From NCBI GenBank assembly GCA_025526935.1, contig JAHLKD010000169.1:1-26616 (forward strand): DNA of 26,616 bases, written 5' to 3'. This DNA comes from Cladochytrium replicatum (taxonomy: Eukaryota; Chytridiomycota; Chytridiomycetes; Cladochytriales; Cladochytriaceae). Within the stretch, counting starts at the first letter, position 1; the number at the start of each line of letters is the position of its first letter. The position numbers and the translations under genes are program-made. A model generated the notes under the pieces. It had not been told where the DNA came from. It saw only the letters and a list, made by a program, of their open reading frames with translations, and did no database searches. This document shows positions 19,453 to 26,616 of this stretch, piece after piece.

Positions 19453-21864
19453 TTAAAAGAGTGGGTTATCATCAGTTGCTTCCAACTCTAATACCACATC
19501 AAAATCCTCGCCAAAATTATGCACCTTTACAAAATCCTCACTAACATCACTTTTTGAATCTAGGGAATCATTTTTGAACGGTTCTTCAGCACTCAATTGA
19601 TGCAACCAGTCATGATGGCACATCAACGCATTTATTGTTCTTGGAGCAAGGCGGTTGCGAGTTGCAGGCACCAAATCAACCCCGGCTGAAAACTTTCGTT
19701 CGACTGGAGCGCTTGTTGCTGGTATTCCTTTAGGGCTGGAAAGTTCACACTTCCAACGGTCTTCCACCAGTCCATAATATTGATTGGCTTCCCATCAGAA
19801 TCAATACCGCGGAGTACCTGATCGCCAAGATAGCGATCCAGCTCATCTTTTTCCTCAGGAATCTCTTCTTGCCAGATGAAAACGGATCTAATGGCTCTCA
19901 AGCGTTCAGCGTCCGTTTTTTTCTGTCTATCACCGGAAGCTCCGCTCGAATCGTGTCGACGTTCTGGCGTGTTTCCAAAAACATCGGCACCACTGTTCTT
20001 GATTTTCCGTGACTTATACGATTCCTCCCAGACTTTCCGCACTAGGGTGACCTGATCCCTTCCTACATCTTTCTCCCAAGCCTTTGAAAATCGATAATAT
20101 TGATCCTTAAAACGAGGATCGAGTACCGTAGCAACTGCTAAACACGGGCTCTTAGCGATTGAGTAATATATTCTCAGCTTATCTAGTGCATTTCGAAATG
20201 CTTTGGTGAAAGTTTCATCTAATTCTGCATCCTCTAGGTCCTCCAGTTGATCGATAAGATCGTTGTAAAATGGAATAACAAGCGGAAGTTGGATATCTAG
20301 ACCCCTCGATTGCCTTTGATATAACCTCGAAAACACTCAAACCATCCCGGATCTTCTGTAGGACCTCCCATTGCTTTGGATTTATTGACCAATCTTTCAA
20401 AGAATCTTCAATCCAGCATATTTTGTCCATTGCCTCTCGTAGCTGTAAGGCTCGTTTGACCATATAGAACGTGCTATTCCAGCGAGTTGTCACATCGATA
20501 ATTGGTAATAGAGGAACCAGTTTCACAAATCAGCACGAATCAATAAATGAGCTTCGTCGTTTTGGGGAAGACCGGATTCCTCTGACTAGCCGTCGAAGAA
20601 GGTTTATGACATTAACGCCGGAGTTATCGTCATTTGCGACTGTGTCCCCTGCGGGCGCGAATGTATCGATAAAATCCTTTGCTGCAAGATTGATAATGTG
20701 TGCCATACACCGCATGTGTTGAGTTTCTGCAGACCACGCAATATCCCTATCTTCCAAGAGCGTCTCCAGCTTAGCACTCATGGTAAAGTTGTTTGAACCG
20801 TTGTCGGTTGTAATGCACAATAAGCGTTCACCCGATAGCATGCCAAATTCATCCAGACACTTGACAAGCTGACTAGCCATGGCGACGCCTTCATGCTTTC
20901 CAACCATCGGAATCATCTGCAGCAGCAAGTCCTGCGGCTCCCATTCTTTCGTGATGAAGTGGGCAGTAATTCCAAGAAAAGAAATCTGGTTCTTCGATGT
21001 CCAACAGTCAGCTGTTATTGATACTTTTGAAGGCGAACCAACAATCAGACCTTTAATGAGCTCCTTCTGCCTATCGTAAAGATCCATCTCCTTTTGCTTC
21101 ACTGCTTTTGCCGTCTTTGGTGTATAGTTTGGCTGAAAAGTCTTCAGCATGCTGACAAAGAACTCGTTCTCCACAACAGTAAAAGCCTGATTGTCTGCAG
21201 CAATCCAGTCCAAAATCGACCGCCACGCTACGTCTGGATTGAACACAAAGTTTTGCTCCTTCTCCTGCGAGCCGAAATTCAATGTCTGTTGTCCCTTGGG
21301 GACGATGTCCAACAGTCCAAGCGACCTGGCAATACTTCCATGGTGGTTTTTCAGATGCCGGAGGAAGTTTTTTGTTGATCCCGTCTTATCGACCTTCTGG
21401 CTCCACTTGCATTTCGCAACCAAACATGTTCTCAGACCATTATCAACCTTATAGTAATCCTTCGCTATGCCGCCTCGACTACCTCTACAGTCCGACATGC
21501 TATCAACATCTGCGTCTGATGAAAGCATTGATGGTTGAACTGATCCAGCTGCAGGCTCCTGTCGCACTGAAGAGTCAGCAAAACTAACGTCGGCAGGAAG
21601 CTGTGGTGCATGCTGAGAAGCCTGGCCCAACTCGCTGGAGTCATTGGAAGAAGATGTGGAGCTCGGCTCTCGAGCGCTGTTGTTGCCACAGTGTCCTGAT
21701 ACACGTCTGCGTTTGTCCTGCATGATGTTCCCCTCGCTGGACGCCTCTGAAATTTGGGGGGCTGGCAGACTTCGCTTCCGTGTGTCAAGCGGATGACTGT
21801 CCACTAGTCTTTGGCTTGCGTCGGACGCTGCCTTACGCTTTGGTTTAACAAAGGCGGCGTCCAT
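19453..21864 (-). pseudogene. hAT transposase pseudogene (one stop, two frameshifts)
   Basis: The ATG at 21864 opens a 444-codon frame. It has a Ser-rich N-terminus with basic clusters, a BED-like zinc finger (C147, C152, H170, H174/175), the first catalytic Asp in TADCWTS (D286), the second in TTDNGSNN (D354), and the hAT signature RCMAHIINL (about 385-393). A TGA at 20530-20532 interrupts it; the same frame then continues with DVTTRWNST, a typical hAT segment. A frameshift near 20285 (after SRYPT) leads to VLDPRFKDQYY and DELDRYL/MDWW motifs. A second, near 19737, joins FPALK to PATSAPVERKFS, the dimerisation region with the third catalytic residue (Glu codon 19699-19701), after loss of the segment normally between them. 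The transposase is inactive as read. Its 5' side abuts the repeat array. Confidence 0.9.
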
Positions 21865-21902
21865 TTTTGCTGTGGTGTGGCTGGAACGTTACCGACTCTA
21901 AT

Positions 21903-22868
21903 GTCCAGGTGCACAGAAAGCACAGCTCTCGAGGTCTGTCGTGGTAGAAATTGTTTGTTACAGAACTTCCGTTGTGACTTCTTGGAAAGTGTCCGGGTGG
22001 ACAGAATCGTATTGCTAGTAACATTGATAGAGGTTAGTTGTACTGGGTAGAGATAACTGAAGTACGTCAATGAGTTGAGAAAGTGTCCGGGTGGACAGAA
22101 TCCTATTGCTAGTAACATTGATAGAGAGGTTAGCTGTATTGGGTAGAGATAACTGAAGTACGTCAATGAGTTGAGAAAGTGTCCGGGTGGACAGAATCGT
22201 ATTGCTAGTAACATTGATAGAGAGGTTAGCTGTATTGGGTAGAGATAACTGAAGTACGTCAATGAGTTGAGAAAGTGTCCGGGTGGACAGAATCGTATTG
22301 CTAGTAACATTGATAGAGAGGTTAGCTGTATTGGGTAGAGATAACTGAAGTACGTCAATGAGTTGAGAAAGTGTCCGGGTGGACAGAATCTTATTGCTAG
22401 TAACATGGATAGAGATGTTAGTTTGTACTTGATAGAGATCACTCAAGTACCGTCAATGAGTTAAGAAAGTGTCCGGGTGGACAGAATCTTATTGCTAGTA
22501 ACATTGATAGAGAGGTTAGCTGTACTTGATAGAGATCACTGAAGTACCGTCAATGAGTTGAGAAAGTGTCCGGGTGGACATAATTTTATTGCTAGTAACA
22601 TTGATAGAGATGTTAGTTGTACTTGATAGAGATCACTCAAGTACCGTCAATGAGTTAAGAAAGTGTCCGGGTGGACAGAATCTTATTGCTAGTAACATTG
22701 ATAGAGAGGTTAGTTGTATTGGGTAGAGATAACTGAAGTACGTCAATGAGTTGAGAAAGTGTCCGGGTGGACAGAAAATACATGCCTCGATGTCCGTTGT
22801 GATGCAAAATTGTTTGATACATACAAAACTTATATTGCGTCTTCTTGGAAAGTGTCCGCGTGGACAGA
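21903..22868 (+). repeat. 97-bp tandem array upstream of hAT, with flanking variant units
   Basis: Full GTCC-GGGT-GGAC cores begin at 21991, 22084, 22181, 22277, 22373, 22471, 22568, 22665, 22761 and 22854 (spacings 93-98, mostly 96-97). Each ordinary unit reads core, ACAGAATC, ATTGCTAGTAACAT, TGATAGAGAGGTTAG, then CGTCAATGAGTT(G/A)AGAAAGT. Two subtypes alternate (GGGTAGAGATAACTGAAGTA versus TTGATAGAGATCACT). The first and last intervals (about 21903-21990 and 22761-22853) hold a different filler ending CTTCTTGGAAAGT. Apparent proteins of 143 and 212 residues on the minus strand are translations of the repeat, not genes. Confidence 0.95.
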
Positions 22869-22902
22869 AAGAACAATAGCTTCGTTTTAGATTCTCTATC
22901 AC

Positions 22903-23076
22903 ATCGGGTTTTACTCGGGTCTGACTTTTGACCCGAGAAGGGTTTTCCTACTGGACCCGATACCCGACCCGGATCCGACCCGAAAATTTTCCATGAAAAC
23001 CCGGCACTCGGGTCGGGTACATTTAGTCAATGGACCCGGACCCGACCCGAAAGACCCTAAAACCCGCCGATCCTTA
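22903..23076. repeat. GGGTC-rich inverted-repeat block R (MITE-like)
   Basis: Packed with CGGGTC and GACCCG words. Its left end (ATCGGGTTTTACTCGGGTCT) resembles the reverse complement of its right end (ATCGGCGGGTTTTAGGGTCT). The outermost word 23062-23076 is the inverted partner, with one mismatch, of the outer word of block L. The block starts 34 bp after the array ends and stops about 15 bp before recognisable Gypsy RNase H coding sequence. Confidence 0.6.
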
Positions 23077-23089
23077 GCATGAATATCTA

Positions 23090-24960
23090 ACGTCACTGCA
23101 TTTTGATACCTCCTATGTTGGAACTAATTTAACAATCATGCAAATGCAACCAGACCTGACAACAAAACCAATTGCTTTTTACAGCAAGGCCTGTGGTCCA
23201 ACAGAGATGAAGCTGTGGGCTACGGAGCTCGAAGTTTGGGGATTAATTACGGGACTGGAAAGTGCTGAAAGAGCCAGCTTCCTGTATGGGGATTTCCCTT
23301 TCTCAATTGTTGTAGATCATGAGGCTTTGCTGTGGTTGAAGAATTACCACGGTTCCAACAGAAAATATGCACGAATGTGTCTGAATTTTATGGAATATGC
23401 AGATCGCGCTCTAATTGTGCATAGGCCAGGCTATCTGCATGTTGTTCCAGATGCTTTGTCACGGTTGCCTCTTACTGATTACTCTTGGTCATTAGCACGT
23501 TCAGCTTTGTATGCAATGGATGGTTCCATTGCTGTATCTAGTTGGATGCTGCAATCCAGTCAAAACTCCAAGTGGGAGACTTATCAGACAAGTGTGGGAA
23601 CTGTAGGACCCCATACCCTGATAGAATTGTTACAGAATGAACTGCAAAAACTCAATATGAACCAGCACAGCGTTATCTAGCAATTATAGAAAAAAACAAT
23701 GGAGATTTGAAGCAGTGCAGTGAGCAAGAGCGAGTCTTTCCCACCTCTTGGGAATTTATAGATAATATTCTGTATCATAATGCTAGAGGTTGGAAGGTAT
23801 TTGTACCAACTGAGGTTGCCGAAGCAACTATCCTCCAGGATAGACATGAAAGAGGTGGTCATTATTCTGCCGGAAAAATGTTTGCTGCATTAGCTACAGT
23901 CTTCTGGTTTCCAAAGATGCTGCATAAGATCAGGAGATGGGTCAAGGTTGCCAGGTGTGTCAAGATCATGCCCGAGCACCCCATCATTCAACTTTCCTCC
24001 GGAATATTGCAGCCATAACTGGTCGTTGGGCTCATTTATCTTTAGACAATGCAGGTCCATTCTGTGGTTGTCATCCATTGATTGGCATTCTTGTTGTAGT
24101 CTGCTTCTCTTCACGATGTCATCTCTACAAGTGTAACATCAACCCAACATCCGAAGAAGTTGGCAATTTGATATATGAGAGATATTATCCACTCCATAGT
24201 TTACCAGAGAGATTCACATCAGATAGAGGATCTGCCTTTGTTAGTGGGATGGCGCGGACAGTCCTGAAGCGATTGGGAATCGAGCAGCATTCTACTACAG
24301 CTCATCATCCACAGGCTAATCCATATGCAGAGAGCACAGTGAAATTGGCAGTTGCAGTTCTATCCAAATTAGCTGATGCAGTGTACGATGGGGATGACTG
24401 TGGGTTAGCATGGGAGCATTACCTTCCGATGGTTGAGTTTGCAATCGATTCGCAAGTTCGAGCCAGTAATCAACCTTTGGGAGTTACCAGATTTGAACAG
24501 GATTTGGGATATAATCCCACTGGTCCAGGAGCCCTTATCGATTCGTCAGAACATCGTGCCCTACGGTCAGCTGATGCAGAAAGACTAGTCGATTGATTGA
24601 GGGAATTGCAAATCCAGTGCACTACCCTTTATTCAGAATATCAGGAGTATTATAAAAGAGATCAGGACACTAAGAGGCCAATTCCAATATTCAAAGTTGG
24701 AGACAATTTTATGCTCCACCAAGCATATGAAGTTCTATCAACGGAAACTATTGGAATCTTGGGTTGGTCCATTTGTAGCATGAACCTCCTGCTCCCCGGC
24801 AGCAAGGTCGAGATAGGCCAGAACCGGAGCTCGAAGAAGATGGTGAATGGTATGAAGTCGAACGAATCGTGGCTCATCGGAAATATTGCGGGAAACTCCA
24901 GCATCGTGTTAAATTCTGTGTATCCTTGGAGGGCTTACCCATTGTTTTGTGCAATAGGCT
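23090..24960 (+). pseudogene. Chromovirus-type Gypsy pol, 3' part (RNase H, integrase, chromodomain), decayed
   Basis: RNase H begins near 23094 (LHFDTSYVG, then KPIAFYSKA and VVDHEALLWL) and ends at VPDALSRLP. A frameshift near 23655 leads to the integrase zinc region (H-x4-H at 23845-23862), and a 1-base loss near 23947 leads to CQVCQ. The integrase core has Asp at 24045, Asp at 24222 (TSDRGSAF) and Glu at 24330, a D-x35-E spacing. A TGA at 24594-24596, probably a former CGA, is followed by more integrase tail (VGDNFMLHQAYEV). Further shifts precede a chromodomain-like EWYEVERIVAHRKYCGKLQ near 24838-24894. No RT, protease or gag is present: the element is cut on its 5' side next to block R. 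Gene order and chromodomain identify a Metaviridae chromovirus. It is dead. Confidence 0.9.
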
Positions 24961-24974
24961 TTTTCTCTTGGGCT

Positions 24975-25264
24975 TGAGAAGTTTTTATGCTATTGCTCGA
25001 TTTATGTTTTGGGCGGTCATGCTGTTTATTTTCTTTATTGTCATTGTTGAATGTTCTTCTGTGTGGGAATATTCTCTGTGGGAATATTTATTGCGGTGTG
25101 AGAGTGGCTGGTTCCTTGAGACAGTGGAACAAACCAAACACTCACACACCACAGGTATAAATAAAGGAGACAGTGGAACAAACCAAACACTCACACACCA
25201 CAGTCTTCCTGGTCAGCAATCCCAGCCTTGATTTGTATTAGCCACAGAGTGCTTGTGTGCAACA
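24975..25264 (+). repeat. Probable Gypsy LTR-like non-coding tail
   Basis: Non-coding, AT-rich DNA right after the Gypsy chromodomain, in LTR position. It holds TGTGGGAATATT twice (near 25060 and 25077), a TATAAATAAA box at 25156-25165, and a perfect 37-bp direct duplication on either side of that box. A TG at 24975 and a CA at 25263-25264 would give a roughly 290-bp LTR, but without a second copy the limits are a guess. Confidence 0.45.
25118..25203 (+). repeat. 37-bp direct repeat flanking a TATA box
   Basis: The unit starting GAGACAGTGGAACAAACC occurs at 25118-25154 and, identically, at 25167-25203, separated by the 12 bases GTATAAATAAAG. The exact identity points to a recent duplication or to a functional repeat in the LTR promoter. 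Confidence 0.9.
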
Positions 25265-25394
25265 AGGGAATTTGCTTTACCATCACCCCATATTCAACTG
25301 GGCCAAGAGACGGAACCTGGAGCTGTTGTGCTAGCTAAAGTACAGCTAAAGAAGCCCCACCGCTGCTCGGAGAAGCCCTTGGTTTTTAACAAAT
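25265..25394. other. Unassigned stretch between Gypsy tail and Copia scrap
   Basis: No motif recognised. The open frame from about 25253 through this stretch runs into Copia and gene X fragments and is accidental. Confidence 0.4.
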
Positions 25395-25497
25395 ACCTGA
25401 CAGTCTCTACACGTTTGATTCAGCTAATAACCAACAAGGCTATGCCAATGCAGACTGGGCGGGCGATGCAGATAGATAGATACTCACGAACCGGTTC
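25395..25497 (+). pseudogene. Short scrap of Copia A RNase H
   Basis: Matches Copia A copy 1 from about 2323 to 2419 (GTCTCTACA, CAACAAGG, GCAGACTGGGCGGGCGATGC, ACTCACGAACCGGTT) with about seven substitutions, a small insertion of ATAG and a missing C. Four of the substitutions are CpG to TpG or CpA. The match stops at ACCGGTT and gene X sequence begins seven bases later. Confidence 0.85.
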
Positions 25498-25503
25498 GTA
25501 CGT

Positions 25504-26616
25504 CTTGATGTCAAATCGACAGATGTCAAATCGACTGTTCCTTCAAGGAAAGCAGCGCGACGAGGTACTAAAGGGGATGCTGACCTTTTACTCATCAACC
25601 GACTCTGTCCTGCTTCAGACATACGACTTTGGTAACGAAAATTCAAAGCAAGCGGCCACAGCTACGACTCGGAGCACTTCATCAGCAACTGTCAAACAAA
25701 TCGTGATGAATGAGGCCCAAGATTTGTTCTTCAAGGTTGATCAACCGACTTAACTCTGACAGCAACCTAGTTCGTCGAGCCCTGAATGAAATTCACGATG
25801 AATGCAGTGGACGAAGGGAGTTCATAACAGCAGCAAACGCCTATCATATGGAGTGCTTGAAAAGCTCTTCCTTTCAGAAGGAAACAACATTTCTGGACTT
25901 TTACAGGTGGCAGGGACACAAGTACGGCATTTACAGAGGAATGCTTGTCACTGCAAAGGTTGACGAGTTCCGTTCCAAGCGACCATCAAACAAGCAGATG
26001 AGGACCGTGAAAGTACAAAACAGGTCCTCAAACAGTCAGAACGACTGTTGAACATGACAAAAGATCTTGAAGAGATGGCAATGAACAAGAGGAGGACCCG
26101 CATTGCAGCAGAAGTGCGGTCAATCAGAAGCTGCAGCACCTGCGGCACCAACATCAACGGGTGGCCCAATAAGCATCTCGGCGGCTATCAGGGGGATTGG
26201 TAGAATTCTGGAGGTGCATGGCACCAGTTCTCCAACCAGTTCCCTTGCATTGCTTAGCCTGCAGTAGCAACGTCGTACGGGTATCCTTTTGGTGAAAGGG
26301 GTCATCGGCATCTGCTTCCAGATGCATAAGATCAATAAGGTTATTTATGACCTTAAATTGCTGTCTCTTCCACCATCAATCAAGTTTGTCAGCGTTAACT
26401 ACGAAGTCCTCTCCCGAATTGAGTTCTTAAGGCCCATATTTGTTGAATCCTGACCACCACTCAAGCCGAACATCAACTTCAAGTAGCAGTGCTTGGAGCA
26501 GCCTTACTCTTCTTTGGGTGCACATTTTGCTCGGAAACTGGATACGGCACAAAAATTTGCTAAGTACGTCTGCCACTATCTATCGCAGGTTCAGAGCATT
26601 GGTGGATGCATATCCT
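25504..26616 (+). pseudogene. Gene X': degenerate second copy of gene X (runs off the window)
   Basis: Starts at the LDVKST codons of gene X (residue about 46) and follows it to the window end (gene X bases 12044 down to about 10760). Inside are small indels near 25590 and 25660, and a 1-base loss near 25730 that shifts the frame before the LNSDS(K/N)LVR segment. About 200 bp are deleted at about 26117 (gene X 11260-11458), removing most of the coiled coil. Later there are stops, for example TGA at about 26450. The N-terminal 45 codons are missing and replaced by Copia A scrap. It is not functional as read. Its existence shows gene X is multicopy and lies in a mobile or rearranging context. 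Confidence 0.9.

Larger units (their letters stand above)
19171..22868 (-). mobile_element. hAT-type DNA transposon with tandem-array (foldback-like) ends
   Basis: A hAT transposase pseudogene sits between inverted units (19171-19423) and direct units (21903-22868) of the same 97-bp repeat, as expected for long terminal inverted repeats built from tandem units. Foldback elements of Drosophila have such ends, but in another superfamily. The true outer ends and the 8-bp target duplication typical of hAT could not be found, so the limits given are those of the arrays. Confidence 0.6.

Noticed and set aside
21804-22446. Repetitive 143- and 212-residue proteins on the minus strand over the array, and a similar one at 22633-22902
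   Set aside because: They are translations of the 97-bp tandem unit, which lacks stops in those frames. Period and product follow the DNA repeat.
21991-22868. CRISPR-like array
   Set aside because: The full 96-97 bp unit is repeated, with no unique spacers, in a eukaryotic transposon context.
19160-22880. An 8-bp hAT target duplication around the arrays
   Set aside because: The flanks compared at the outermost cores (TCCCAGAT versus AGAACAAT) do not match. The true ends remain unknown.
8368-24596. Several in-frame TGA codons (8368, 8428, 20530, 24594) hinting at TGA reassigned to an amino acid
   Set aside because: The intact Copia A polyprotein and gene X both end at TGA in sensible places, and all the interrupted genes also have frameshifts or deletions. 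CGA-to-TGA mutation explains at least two of them.

Overview
The window is a nest of transposable elements from a eukaryotic nuclear genome. Evidence: LTR retrotransposons of two superfamilies (Copia and a chromodomain Gypsy), a hAT-type DNA transposase, and a spliceosomal-looking 61-bp intron (GTGAGT...CAG). There is no operon structure and no bacterial signal. A fungus, perhaps an early-diverging one, is my best guess. That rests on compact intronless genes, the short intron and the chromovirus; nothing here is a species marker.

Layout. (1) 1-3568 is the 3' half of a Copia element (family A, copy 1) with its 3' LTR. It sits inside the gag gene of a second, diverged Copia (family B, 3569 to about 8200), which has two frameshifts. 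(2) 8206-8648 is a decayed RT fragment of a B-like Copia. About 840 bp with no recognisable gene follow. (3) 9491-10179 is a broken, intron-containing coiled-coil gene that runs into a small GGGTC-rich inverted-repeat block (10222-10390). (4) 10521-12185 (minus) is an intact 554-codon coiled-coil gene of unknown function, called gene X here. A degenerate second copy, X', fills 25504-26616 on the other strand. (5) 12326-19423 is a 97-bp-unit repeat array, first direct and then inverted. It is interrupted by a complete, intact 6559-bp Copia A (copy 2, 12425-18983) with 599-bp LTRs and a CACTG target duplication. (6) 19453-21864 (minus) is a hAT transposase pseudogene with one stop and two frameshifts, followed at 21903-22868 by a longer array of the same units. 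(7) 22903-23076 is a second GGGTC-rich block, abutting a decayed chromovirus-type Gypsy pol (about 23090-24960) and its LTR-like tail. (8) A roughly 100-bp scrap of Copia A RNase H (25395-25497) is fused directly to X'.

How it fits together. The hAT transposase lies between arrays of the same 97-bp unit in opposite orientation, so the arrays look like expanded, foldback-style ends of that element. Gene X carries the same array on its 5' side and is duplicated, so it is a candidate passenger or relative of the same mobile system. Copia A copy 2 landed in this array recently: its LTRs differ at 3 of 599 positions, and removing it restores the 97-bp period exactly. Older pieces (scrap D, the TGA stops in hAT and Gypsy) show changes of the CpG-deamination type.

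The most interesting points are the foldback-like hAT arrays with the shared gene X, the HVDD (not YVDD) reverse transcriptase box kept in both Copia families, and the chimeric Copia/gene X junction.
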